20,315 nucleotides of DNA from Phoronis ovalis (Eukaryota; Phoronida; Phoronidae). Both the position numbers and the translations under genes were made by a program. The stretch's first letter is position 1. The number at the start of each line of letters is the position of its first letter. Below the pieces are notes generated by a model that had not been told where the DNA came from, ran no database searches, and saw nothing but the letters and a program-made list of their open reading frames with translations. The stretch lies in NCBI GenBank assembly GCA_028565635.1, contig JAOXYB010003457.1, positions 1-20,315 of the forward strand, in the 5' to 3' direction. Of this stretch, positions 1 through 9,442 are shown piece after piece.

Positions 1-702
1 CATTACTATGTCATATAGTATATGCTGTATATACTTGCAACCTATCTTTAGCATGCGGTTATCACGTAGCCGTTTAATACAGCTGGAGTCTTAGTAATCT
101 TTAATTATAAACCAGATACGGTGAATAAATTGTAAGCCTACTTATAACAGCTATACATATTTTTGTTATAAGCTGAAATATCGAACCCTAAGTACGAGTC
201 CAGGACAATTGTGAGTTTTTGAAACTATTTTATTAAGACTTGCGTGTTATAAAATTGCTGGCTATTAATTTTGCTACAAAATCAATACCCGTTCTGAGCA
301 ACGTACAACGTGGTATCTGTACCTAAGCTTCAAAATGTGAATGAAGAAGACATGCAAGTAACATTTATACACGGTAACGAAAATTATTTATACGCAAATG
401 TCGGTTCCCTACATTTGAGTATTTGAAGTGTATTTTCATTCAGATTTTTTAACATTTATTAGCAAGAAACTATCCTAATTTTTGCGAGAAACTGTTTCTG
501 GTAATATTCCCATCCTGATTTGTTTTGCGATAAAAATGAGACAAATTCAAAGGTGCAAACACTTTTGACAAGCAATCAATAATTACGCCCCGAATGCCAT
601 TTTATTAACAAGCGAGCTTTGTGAATAATAATTTCACTGATTCGATGAATTTGTGAAAAGTTGATGCTGTAATTATCTCTTCTCTTTGCACATTATCTTT
701 AG
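1..702. other. AT-rich flank, no gene seen
   Basis: I find no open frame with protein-like composition, no RNA gene and no repeat worth naming on either strand. The last 30 bases are pyrimidine-rich and end in an AG at 701-702, so they look like the end of an intron of a + strand gene that may begin left of the window. Confidence 0.4.
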
Positions 703-806
703 ACAATGGCATCACTTACCAACAGCAAACAGTTTTCCACCACCAAGTTGATCAGACAACTCAAAGGAAAATTTGGACATTGCACACAGAATACTGTGTA
801 CAATGA
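703..806 (+). CDS. Possible terminal exon of an unidentified gene
   Basis: A good acceptor (pyrimidine-rich tract, AG at 701-702) is followed by a frame of 33 complete codons that ends at TGA 804-806. Its product is rich in Gln, His and Thr and matches no family I know. An AATAAA lies about 245 bases further on, as expected of a last exon. Two points weaken the call. A second frame opens at ATG 706-708 in a good Kozak context and runs through the same stretch. A further acceptor-like site near 862 precedes another short frame that closes at 964. I cannot choose between these readings, and no protein is established. Confidence 0.22.
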
Positions 807-1049
807 GGTTTTGTAAATTTAGTTATATTAGACATGAATATTTACCTTATTATCATTTTAGTTTGGAAAACATCTTCCAATATAATGATGAGGATATGGA
901 AAAATGGATAACTCTCTCCATATATTTATATAATGTGCTGGGGAAAGGAGAAAAGAATTGTTAGAACTGTTATTTATATTGTTATGTTGTTTGTATTGTT
1001 GCGTTAAATGACTGTTATAAAGGCCGGAGGCATGTTAACTGTATCGCTC

Positions 1050-1055
1050 AATAAA
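1050..1055 (+). terminator. AATAAA poly(A) signal candidate
   Basis: A canonical AATAAA is followed by T-rich sequence within 30 bases (from about 1076). It would serve a + strand transcript ending near 1070, such as one containing the doubtful exon at 703. In AT-rich DNA the hexamer also occurs by chance. Confidence 0.35.
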
Positions 1056-1173
1056 CATTATTTAAAAGTAAACACTGTTTTCTGCATATCTTAATTATTT
1101 GTCCCTTTTCAATCTTTTACTCCAGATGGTTCAGTTAGATAGCTATTCAAATTTTATGTAAACCTCATTATTG

Positions 1174-1189
1174 CCCGTAATTTTACGGG
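1174..1189. repeat. Short perfect hairpin
   Basis: CCCGTAA and TTACGGG form a 7-bp perfect inverted repeat around a 2-base centre. It lies just left of the TTA microsatellite and has no evident gene context. Confidence 0.45.
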
Positions 1190-1199
1190 TATCGGCTAG

Positions 1200-1220
1200 T
1201 TATTATTATTATTATTATTA
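1200..1220 (+). repeat. (TTA)7 microsatellite
   Basis: Seven uninterrupted TTA units. It is a simple trinucleotide repeat in non-coding DNA and probably length-polymorphic. Confidence 0.9.
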
Positions 1221-1280
1221 GTCCATCCATCATTGCTGATCATAACTTCCCGCCGTTTTAGATTTGCCAGAAAGTAATTG

Positions 1281-1380
1281 ATACAGGTCAAAGTACACAG
1301 GTAGGTCAGGTTTGACCTGGATCTCTTCCAATATGGCGGACTGGCAGCAATTTTTATGCCCGAGATCGACTACATAGCCG
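1281..1380 (+). repeat. Lone copy of the dispersed repeat found in the array at 2837-4525
   Basis: This stretch contains the same ordered blocks as the array units: a block reading tacaggtcaaagtacacagg, then tttgacctggatc, then cttccaatatggcggactgg, then a cccgag block. The order and spacing match the middle of a unit, so it is a solitary, truncated copy of the same family about 1.5 kb upstream. The flanks on both sides are unrelated to the unit. Confidence 0.75.
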
Positions 1381-1385
1381 GAAAG

Positions 1386-1911
1386 GGCCCGAATTAAAGA
1401 CGAAGAGCTCTGATCGCCCGGCTTAAAGGTAGATTTATAAAGGTCATGTGGGACCGGGTTTAATTTTCTAGTTGGTATTTTAAAATGATTGAGAATAGGA
1501 TCAACTTGGATATATCATATTTTTAGCTGCAGTTGTCTAGCGGTGGCCTAGATTTAGAAAACTCGGAGATGATCGTTTTATCAGAAAGGCCAGTCACATA
1601 AATAAAGGCCAACATATAGGCCAGTTTGATTAACATAATAATTTTTATTATTTTAATATTAAATTATCCAAAACAAATGGAAGAGGATTTTTTAGCGATT
1701 GTCATACCAGAGCAAGTCAGGTTATTTATAAATATGACCGCAACAGCAGTCAGACATGATGGCAGGGAAGAAACGACTGAAAAACATTTTTTTTAAATTA
1801 TAGCTTATAATATAATGCGCTGGATAAAGATTCAAACACCCCATTTAATTTCAGTTAGTAAATATCAACAATTTTGGATAAAGTATAAAAACTACATTTT
1901 CTTTGTTTCAG
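1386..1911 (+). other. Non-coding DNA, probably the end of a 5' UTR intron
   Basis: No coding frame is visible. The stretch ends in a pyrimidine-rich tract and AG at 1910-1911, a good splice acceptor 11 bases before the galactosyltransferase start codon. The transcript therefore probably begins in an upstream non-coding exon that I cannot place. A TATAAAA at 1884-1890 could instead be a TATA box, but that would leave a leader of only about 10 bases. Confidence 0.4.
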
Positions 1912-1922
1912 TTGCTTAAGAC

Positions 1923-2109
1923 ATGATGAAGTGTTCATTTAGAAAAATAATTGTTGGTCATGTTGTAGTGGTGTACTTGACTGTACTACTCTATGCACTT
2001 TTCAACTTTAAGAGCAGATGTCGAACAACAATGCCTGATTACGTTAACCAAATTTTTATACAAACTGAAGATTCCACAAAGAAATGCTGGATTGATTTGA
2101 ACGACTTAG
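1923..2109 (+). CDS. B4GALT exon 1: cytoplasmic tail, membrane anchor, stem
   Basis: It encodes residues 1-62 plus the first base of codon 63. The tail MMKCSFRK precedes a hydrophobic segment and a stem with Cys33 and Cys55. The donor AG|GTAAGG is strong. The frame stays open past the donor to a stop at 2247-2249, so a retained intron would give a 108-aa membrane protein without a catalytic domain. Confidence 0.85.
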
Positions 2110-5100
2110 GTAAGGTTTTAGTACCAGTTTTTCTTTTACAGATAACTAGTTATTACTTCTTCTGGCATACTGTTACAATGCTGTATTTATTTATGAGACA
2201 GCCTCAGGTATTCTTCACAATTCCATCTAATGGAGGCATTGAAGAATGAATTGTACAGAAATTATTTTCATGAACTACACTGAGTGGTTACATTATCAGT
2301 ATACAGACAACTATTTAGTATGTGATAGATGTAACAAACAAGTTTATTCACATTCTTGGTAATCAAAACAATGAGAAAATTATATCATTAGCAAATATTA
2401 TGCAAAAGTCTCAATAATAGAGCAGATTTTATTACTAATGATAACTAGTGAGCACTGGTACTCTAGCTGTAATTTATCTTGATCCTAAGACTATTATTTT
2501 TATTATTGTTAGTAGTTAAAGTAGCTAGTGTTTGTTAAAGTGTAGCAAGTTTTTATTTTACTTATGTGTACTCTCACTGTTACTTAGCTGTTATTGTTTA
2601 TATATAGCAGTTAGTAGTTGGTTTTGTTTTTTACATGATCACCATGCCTATGGTATATTAGTTCCAATAAATTTCTACTTCTGTAACTGTAATGATTTAT
2701 AACTCTAAGACTGAGAAAAATGGATCAGTTGTACATGCTATGCTCACATACAAATGGTTGTTTTATTCTATCACTATGTAAAGTGTATGAGCATATAGTC
2801 ATACTGTATGTGTCGTCGTGGTAGTCGTATGTAACCTTTTCTTTGTCTCGCTATAACGGCTTCAGCTTTCGTCAGATCATCTTCATATTCGGTACAGGAT
2901 ATTAGTACAGGTTAAGCTACAGGTTGGGAATAATGTTTGCCCTGATTACTTCCAATATAGCCGACTGGCGACCATGTTTCTTCCCGAGACTGCACCTCAT
3001 TGCGTTGGTGTTTTGAAGATGGATTCATGAAGGTCGTAGGTTGGTGGGCATATTAGGCTACGTGACATTTGAAAATGACCTTGAGAAGTAGGTCAAAGGC
3101 CGATATGAATCTTTGACATTTTTGGTTGTGCAAAACACTTTCTTTGTCTTGCAATAACAACATCAGTTTTTATCAGTTCAGTTTTGTATTCGGTACAGGG
3201 CAAGTGAAGGTCAAAATAAAGGATAGATATAATTTTGACCTTTTTTTAATTTTGATTACTTCAAAAATGGCTGACTAGTGGCCATGTCTGTTTCTGAGAG
3301 GGCATGACACGTTGCGCCCATTTCAGGAAAGACGAACTGTTGTCTGGACTATTCGAAATTGGATTCACGAAGGCCATAGGTTGGTGGGCATATTAGGCTA
3401 GGTGATATTTGAAAATGACCCTGAAAAGTAGTTCAAATGCTGATATGAATCTTCCACCTTCTTGGTTGTGCAAAAGACTTTCCTTGTCTTGCAATAACAG
3501 CATCAGTTTTTATCTGATTAGCTTTTTATTTGGTACAGCGTAAATACATGTCTAAGTGCAGGTTGGCTGTAATCATTTTGACCTGGATCACTTCCAAGAT
3601 GGGCGACTGGCGGCTATGTTTGTTCTCAAGGTGTTAAGTCGCAATAACAGCTTCAATTTTTATTCAATTTGCTTCATTTTCGGCACAGGGCAAGTAAAGG
3701 TCAAAGTGCAGTATAGGTGTAATTTTGATATGGATTAGTTCCAACATGTCACATTGCGCCCATTTAAGAAAGGCGAAGCATTGGCTGAATGATTCAAAGG
3801 TGGATTCATGAAAGCCGTTAGGCTAGGTGAATGACATTTTTATGTTGTGCATAATACTTTTTTGTCTCGCAATAATTGCTTCAGTTTTTATTTGATCAGC
3901 TTCATATTCAGTACAGGACAAGTAAAGGTCAAAATACAGTATTTTTGACCTAATCACTTCCAATATGGCCGACTGGTGGCCATGTTGGTTCCCAAGGACA
4001 TGTCACGTTGCGCCCATTTTGAGAAAGATGAAGTGTTAACTGAATGATTCAAAGGTGGATTCACGAATGCCATAGTTTGGTGGGTGTATTAGGCTAGGTG
4101 ACATTTAAAATGACATTGAAAAGTGGGTCAAATGCCGACACGAATCGTCAACATTTTTGTTGTGTGTTATACTTTTTGCCTCTCAATAACTGCTTCAGTT
4201 TTTATTCGATCAGCTTCATATTTGGTACAGGATGAATACAGGTCAAAGACAGTTCAATTATAAGTTTAACGTGGATCACTTCCAAGATGGCTAACTGGCA
4301 GTTGTACATCGCAGTAACAACTTCAGTATTTATCTGATGAGCTTCATATTTACTTCAGAGTAATCGCAGGTCAAAGTACAGGTCAGATTTAATTTTAACC
4401 CGGATTAATTACAGTATGGCTGACAAACGGCCATATTTGTTCCCAAGAATGTACATCACGCTGCACCACTTTCCAGAGATACCAAACTTTCACTGGATGA
4501 TTCAGAAGTGAAAGATTCAATACAGGGAGAGATTGCTTTAAAACTACTTCGCAGTGATGGGCATCTGTCTGCAAAAGCAGATCTCTTGTATATAATATAA
4601 CTTATCATTGCTATGTAAATAATTATGTAAATGTCTAGTAACTTTAGTTAAAATAGTTCAATTGTTTTGCAGAAGTGATTTCTGTTAATGTCTTTGAAGA
4701 TGTCTCTCTAACAGAGGTCTCAAAAGAAAACTCACATGTGAAACATGGGGGATCATGGTCACCAACAGATTGCATACCTTGGCAAAAAGTAGCTATAATA
4801 ATGCCTTACAGAGATAGATATTTTCATTTAAAATTATTGCTCAAAAGACTGCATTCAATGTTACGGAAGCAGAGGATTCATTACAGGATTTATCTCATCG
4901 AACAGGTAAGTGCATACCCAGTCAGCACTAACGTGACACAAGCCATATCCTTTGATAATTATCCGTCTGATGTATCGTACAGAAACAAATTCCAAAAATA
5001 ACTATCGGAATTGTTTGTTCTAAAGTAATAGTTTTTTTTGTGTGTACAATGAAATTTATTTGATGTTGTCAGAGAAGCATTATGGTAAAAAACTATACAA

Positions 5101-7764
5101 ATACATTAACTGATTTACTGAAAGGTAACATTTTGATAAACATATAGTACATTAAAGTAAAATGTTGTGTTTATTTGAATAGGGAGCTGTCCAGATGTCG
5201 ACTGTTTTTACAACTGGGGTATAGCACAGAGTAGCTTTATTGTACACAAAACATTTAACTTGGTGTTAGGACAAACTGCATTTTTGATAATTATTTTTTA
5301 TAAATTGTTTTTTGGGATACATCTATAAAAGGTACAAGTAATGTCCTGCTATCGTTTTTGTCTATGCACATAAAAAATTATCAACTAGGGAACACTACAA
5401 TGTAAAACTTACAATTAACTTTTTCGACACAGTTCAACCATTCATCAGTTCAACCGACTGTGCTTGAGAAAGCATTAACGAAGATGTTGTGAAAATTTTG
5501 AAGCTTTGTGCTAACCGTTATAGAGTTCCATAGTGCAGATTAAACTTATCTATATTTGAATTCCTAAACTGAATAATCAATCATGGACTTGTAATAATGT
5601 CGCCTTTCACAGGATTTGAATTTTTGAAAAACCTGGATGAAGATTTGTTGTACACTCAGCTTTTAGGAGTTTCACTCCCTTCTGTACATATTTTCTGCCC
5701 TCACCTTCACTACTTAGCAATAACATTAAACCCCTGATTGAACCACAGGCGGATATTCTGACAAGAATCCAATTTCAACATCTGAGTGTGTTCAGACTGC
5801 TGGGGGCTCAGATTAGACTGGTACCTAGAAAGGTGAAAAATGCGAGTGATATTCGCCAGTAGAACTATTATATTGGGTGAGAATCTAGTGTGAATACATG
5901 GACTAAAAATAGCTTTGTTGTGTACATTTTATAATAATTATAATCTAGAATCATATTTGAAATTCATGTGTGATGTTCCAGTTGTTGCCGAATTCCATCA
6001 TACACTGTATGGGGTTGCCAGCATACATAATGCTACTGATAAGGTCAAGCTCAGCATCTGTTTTTAAAAGTTTAGGCTTGACTTTTGTTTTAGGCAAACA
6101 TTTTCTTTAAGATGTTTTTTCTCCTCATAGGCTGGAACTGAAGATTTTAATCGAGGACGTTTAATGAACATAGGATTTTTAGAAGCTATGAAAACGGAAC
6201 GTTTTGACTGTTTTATATTTCACGATGTAGATCTAATTCCAGAAAGTGATAAAAATATTTACTTGTGTGACGAACATGCTCGTCAGCTATCTGCTGCTAT
6301 AGATGAGCAAAGATATCAGTAAGTATAATTTTAGATATTTACAGTACATACTGAAGGAGGACTGATTATAAAAATATAATGTTATGCTTCTTGAATTTTG
6401 AACAGGGGCTTGCGAATGCTGTAGATATATCGTGCCTGATATGTGGGTTCAAGACATTTATTTTTCTTACCACCCTTAAATGCCGTGTACAAGTCAACAA
6501 AGATAACTTGTGTTCATATACTTTTGGATTAAGTTGATTTTTTTTATTTAATCGACTTTTTTAACACTATGTTACAACTCCCATAATTTTTCACAGTAGC
6601 CTTATACAAATATCAAGACGTTTAAGTTCGTGTCATTTCACAACTACTAGAGTAAGAACCTTCAAAATTGGTACCTCTTAGAATAATATAATAGCTGAAA
6701 ACTTTTCGAATTTGGGAGCTGTTTTTGTTGATCACTTAAGCTAAACTGCATGCATTTTAGATTGTTTATTAAAAAACATGTTGTATGACATGTTGTATGG
6801 TGCAAGATTTTTGGGGCTCCTTTTAACCATTATAGAAAAAGTTCTGACAATATCTGGTCACATCATGCACTTAATTGATCTCATTGCCACTATTTTTTTT
6901 TCAGTGTAATCTACTATAACTACTTAGGTGGAGTTGTTGCCATAAACAGAGAGAATTTCAAAATGATTAATGGCTATTCCAACATATACTGGGGATGGGG
7001 AAATGAAGATGATGATCTTTCAGCCAGGTAATGGCAATTTTTCTGTTCAAATTAGAAGCATTCACCTTACATTGTGAATTTGGATACAGGGACTTGACTT
7101 TCCATAAATGTTATCCTCTGCCTTATAAACAATTAAAGGTGCATTAAAATATGTACACATTCTTCTATCTGTTGGTCAGCAATAAAAAATGAATAAAAGA
7201 ATAAATTAAACCTACGAGAATCTGTCAAATGTTACCTCTACTCTATGAAATATGTCTCTTAATAGCAACCTAGAGTTCCAGACATTATTTGTACAATTAA
7301 TGATAGAGAATTCTTGTTAGACTATAAAAACTCCTTTAGGACTCTGGCTGCTGATATGTTGCTTACAAGGCCACCGGAATATATTGGACGGTACAAAATG
7401 GTTCGTCATTCCAAAGCATCAAGAGCAGAACACGGGTAAGAAATTACAAATTAAGCTAACATAGCCTGTTTGGTATCATCATCATCACCATCGTCTTTTT
7501 TGTGTATTTTTGCGTGTTCACTGCTTTTCTGTTCGACCAGATTGATTTCAGTTACCGGAGTGCATTTTCAGATATGACTTGTTTCTACAGTGGCGAGGTA
7601 GAATGTACACGGATGGATTAAACTCTTTAGAACAGAAAATTGGATATGATGTTCTGTCAAATACAGAAGAGCCACTTTACACAAACATTACAGTGGATAT
7701 TGGAGATCCACCAAAGGAACTACCACTAGACCCAAATGGAAAATCAGAAAACTGGCTGTGGTAA
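1923..7764 (+). CDS. Beta-1,4-galactosyltransferase (GT7), six coding exons, 339 aa
   Basis: It transfers galactose from UDP-Gal to terminal GlcNAc (or a related acceptor) in the Golgi lumen. Exons: 1923-2109, 4673-4905, 6131-6318, 6905-7027, 7340-7435, 7572-7764; all introns are GT-AG and the frame closes exactly. The product is a type II membrane protein: short basic tail, membrane segment about residues 9-28, short stem, GT7 domain from Cys55. Numbers run 80 below bovine B4GALT1: Arg109/Arg111, DVD 172-174 (Mn2+), Tyr209, Trp234, Glu237-Asp238, Met264 and His267 (Mn2+), DGLNSL 290-295. Cys55-Cys96 and Cys167-Cys186 match the two known disulfides. There is one N-glycosylation sequon at Asn314. 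An in-frame TAA at 1917-1919 fixes the start. Oddities: Asn236 and Leu210 replace conserved Gly and Phe. It belongs with B4GALT1-6 types; the exact paralogue is not resolved. Confidence 0.95.
2110..2836 (+). other. Start of B4GALT intron 1
   Basis: Intronic and AT-rich. It holds the read-through of the exon 1 frame (to 2249) and an AATAAA at 2666-2671 that could support premature polyadenylation. No other gene is visible. Confidence 0.6.
2666..2671 (+). terminator. Intronic AATAAA, possible premature poly(A) site
   Basis: AATAAA lies about 420 bases past the stop of the exon 1 read-through frame and is followed by T-rich sequence. It could end a short transcript that encodes only the membrane anchor plus an intron-derived tail. 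A chance hexamer is equally likely. Confidence 0.25.
2837..4525 (+). repeat. Degenerate tandem array, about seven copies of a roughly 320-bp unit
   Basis: Copies start near 2837, 3137, 3478, 3636, 3856, 4170 and 4304. A full unit runs through these ordered blocks: ctttgtcttgcaataac, cttcagtttttat, a gatcagcttcatattcggtacagg block, aaggtcaaagtacagg, attttgacctggatcacttc, caatatggccgactggcggc, gtcacgttgcgcccattt, atgattcaaaggtggattca, ggttggtgggcatattagg, and ggtcaaatgccgatatgaat. Three copies are full length (about 300-340 bp); the others are short because a segment has been lost, most often the second half. It fills most of B4GALT intron 1. I cannot name the family and see no transposase or reverse transcriptase. 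Confidence 0.85.
4673..4905 (+). CDS. B4GALT exon 2: start of the catalytic domain
   Basis: It encodes residues 63 (split) to 140. It carries Cys96, the beta strand KVAIIMPYRDR (102-111), which corresponds to the KVAIIIPFRNR nucleotide-binding segment of vertebrate enzymes, and a following LIEQ strand. The acceptor TTTTGCAG and donor CAG|GTAAGT are both strong. Confidence 0.93.
4906..6130 (+). other. B4GALT intron 2
   Basis: A 1.2 kb GT-AG intron. I see no coding frame, RNA gene or recognisable repeat in it. Confidence 0.7.
6131..6318 (+). CDS. B4GALT exon 3: FNRGRLMNIGF and DVD motifs
   Basis: It encodes residues 141-202 plus two bases of codon 203. FNRGRLMNIGF (146-156) equals the family's FNRAKLLNVGF segment, which contacts UDP. 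FHDVDLIPE (170-178) holds the DVD metal site. Cys167 and Cys186 are the second disulfide pair. The exon is 188 nt long. Confidence 0.95.
6319..6904 (+). other. B4GALT intron 3
   Basis: A 586-base GT-AG intron ending in a long T tract. A 12-base stretch is directly repeated at about 6777-6800 (catgttgtatga / catgttgtatgg); nothing else is seen. Confidence 0.7.
6905..7027 (+). CDS. B4GALT exon 4: donor-specificity and catalytic loop
   Basis: It encodes residues 203 (split) to 243 plus two bases of codon 244. YNYLGGVVAINRENF holds Tyr209, the equivalent of bovine Tyr289. YWGWGNEDDD (231-240) is the mobile small loop and acceptor site, with Trp234, Glu237 and Asp238 conserved, but Asn236 where the family has Gly. 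The exon is 123 nt long. Confidence 0.95.
7028..7339 (+). other. B4GALT intron 4
   Basis: A 312-base GT-AG intron with no internal feature seen. Confidence 0.7.
7340..7435 (+). CDS. B4GALT exon 5: MVRH metal site
   Basis: It encodes residues 244 (split) to 275 plus two bases of codon 276. GRYKMVRHSK carries Met264 and His267, which match bovine Met344 and His347; these complete the Mn2+ site with Asp174 and form the hinge of the long flexible loop. Confidence 0.93.
7572..7764 (+). CDS. B4GALT exon 6: DGLNSL and C terminus
   Basis: It encodes residues 276 (split) to 339 and the TAA stop. DGLNSL (290-295) and YTNITVDIG (312-320) are family hallmarks. A further 19 residues follow and end in the aromatic tail NWLW. 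Asn314 in NIT is a glycosylation sequon. Confidence 0.93.
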
Positions 7765-7885
7765 ATGGGCACTTTTGTAAATCTGCTATAATTTTATAAC
7801 TCTAGTACATTTTTGTGTTGTTTTTTGTTCTTCACAAATTGCGTTTGTTGTAAATTGTATTAGGAGCTGTTGGCCTTTTGTTTTA

Positions 7886-7895
7886 AATAAATAAA
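7886..7895 (+). terminator. B4GALT poly(A) signal (two overlapping AATAAA)
   Basis: Two overlapping AATAAA hexamers (7886-7891 and 7890-7895) lie 120 bases past the stop codon and are followed by GT/T-rich sequence. This gives a short 3' UTR of about 150 bases. Confidence 0.7.
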
Positions 7896-8292
7896 AGTTG
7901 TAACTTGTAAATGTGTACTTTTAACTTTCAACTTTATATTAAATGTGATTTTTGGTCTATTCTGGTGGCTGTATCGATCCATAAGACAACTAATGCGAAA
8001 AATGAATAAATGCGGAAAGTGATGACTTGGAGGGAGTTTGCATGTATTTAGTGTTGTCATACTCTAGCCAGAGTGCTAAATCATAAGAGAATGCAATATA
8101 TACTTATTCAATGCAATGTTTTTTGCAGGTTTATGTGGTTTTATGTGCCCTAAAAACATTCCTCGATCATGCTTTGGTAGCTACCATCATACCTATCAAA
8201 AGGATTGATAAAGATTGATGCATAGCTGGAATTCGCCAACAGAACAAACATCGAACAGATGGTTCCAGATCATGCTGAACTGAAGAAGGGGG

Positions 8293-8416
8293 CTAGTCAC
8301 GAACCCAAAAGTTCCCAGTATGCAGCATTCACAAATGAGACAGTGTTTCACGCACTCACACAGCCAATTCCCTAAATTCTACTTGCTGCAAGCATTTGGG
8401 TTCGCGAGTGGTGGCT
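8293..8416. repeat. Imperfect inverted repeat
   Basis: CGAACCCAAA (8300-8309) and TGCAGCA (8321-8327) recur in reverse complement as TTTGGGTTCG (8395-8404) and TGCTGCA (8384-8390). The spacers between the two matching blocks differ (11 against 4 bases). Flanking bases match partly, so the arms were probably about 33 bp long. Confidence 0.6.
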
Positions 8417-8527
8417 CTACCATGTACATGCACATAGTCTAGACTTAATTATCACATACTTGAAGCGCTGCCTGTGAACAATAAAGATCCCAAAGACATG
8501 TACAATATACTTTTCTATTAGTATGCA

Positions 8528-8650
8528 CTTGGTGGAGCTTATAGCATTCGTAAATAAATTCAGGGAGCATGCCATGGACTACTTCATTGTTGCTGCACAA
8601 AATGGGACATGATGGGAACCTTTGGGCTCACAACCAGAGGCTCCACCAAG
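8528..8650. repeat. Perfect 11-bp inverted repeat
   Basis: CTTGGTGGAGC (8528-8538) is the exact reverse complement of GCTCCACCAAG (8640-8650). The right arm belongs to a copy of the 8391-8420 sequence (compare catttgggttcgcgagtgg with ctttgggctcacaaccaga), so this block has been duplicated as well as inverted. Confidence 0.6.
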
Positions 8651-8769
8651 TCCATGTAAATGGTCCATTGGTTTGGCTAGATATCCGGATTTAGTCTGCT
8701 GGAGACTTTCAAAACTTTTCTGGTGTAATGAGCTTGTGACTCTCTCCGAAATTTGTTAATACTTGTGAT

Positions 8770-8881
8770 CTAGGATATATAAAACTCTAAGAGGATTGGC
8801 AACAGGGTAATTTCCTTTGATTGTATGGTGGTTATAATTTAATCCCCCTATTCAGCTAACCCAGAGTTTTATATATCCTAG
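8770..8881. repeat. 112-bp element with perfect 19-bp terminal inverted repeats
   Basis: The 19 bases at 8770-8788 (ctaggatatataaaactct) are the exact reverse complement of 8863-8881, with 74 bases between. This is far beyond chance for two short AT-rich arms. It looks like a small foldback or MITE-like element. The immediate flanks (gat on the left, ttg on the right) show no clear target-site duplication. Confidence 0.75.
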
Positions 8882-9442
8882 TTGTGAAGAGTAAAGATTG
8901 ATGCGACATGAAGTGCAATATTGTAATGAAAAACTCCAACGATTTTGTCCATAAAATGTGCTAACAGTGAGCTATTGTGCCTGCTGGGCTTAAACAGCCT
9001 GCATTGTATTGATAGTGTAATAGCTATGTTTAATAACCAATTACCAGTGTCCTCCAACTGCACACTTTGTGTGGTATTGTTTTGTATTTTTTTTTATATT
9101 AATGTAACATGCAATATACTCAACTAATATTTTTAGGATTTTTTTAGTTCCTTTATTTACCAAATATGCTACATACTGGATCAAGTTATTGCATAACTTA
9201 GGCAGTATGAATAACCAGTGGCAGCATATCCTGGGATAAATCAAACTATATGCAGTAAACAAGAGGAACAATTTATTTGTAATAATATTCATCTTCACAA
9301 AAATAAATCTTTTAAATAAGACAATACAAATAATTAGAATTAACATATATGGTATTATAAGTACAACAGCGAAACATTCTTGTGTTAAATGATACAATAG
9401 CATTGCAGCTTCAGATGGTTTTCTCTTTTTTTTGTTGCTAAA

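Larger units (their letters stand above)
7915..9442. other. Intergenic DNA with an inverted-repeat-rich block
   Basis: I find no convincing gene. Between 8209 and 8904 there are several inverted repeats (listed separately), which suggests the relic of one or more non-autonomous mobile elements. The open frames here are AT-rich and hydrophobic on translation and look accidental. Confidence 0.5.

Noticed and set aside
3556-3738. 60-codon + strand frame
   Set aside because: It lies wholly inside the degenerate repeat array and is not kept in the other copies.
8209-8904. CRISPR-like or phage-type structure
   Set aside because: The repeats are inverted, irregular and few, and the DNA is clearly animal nuclear sequence.
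9041-9403. 120-codon open frame on the - strand
   Set aside because: Composition follows the AT-rich DNA (Ile, Leu, Tyr, Asn, Lys) and it lies in intergenic sequence without splice or domain support. Hydrophobicity alone is not evidence of a membrane protein.
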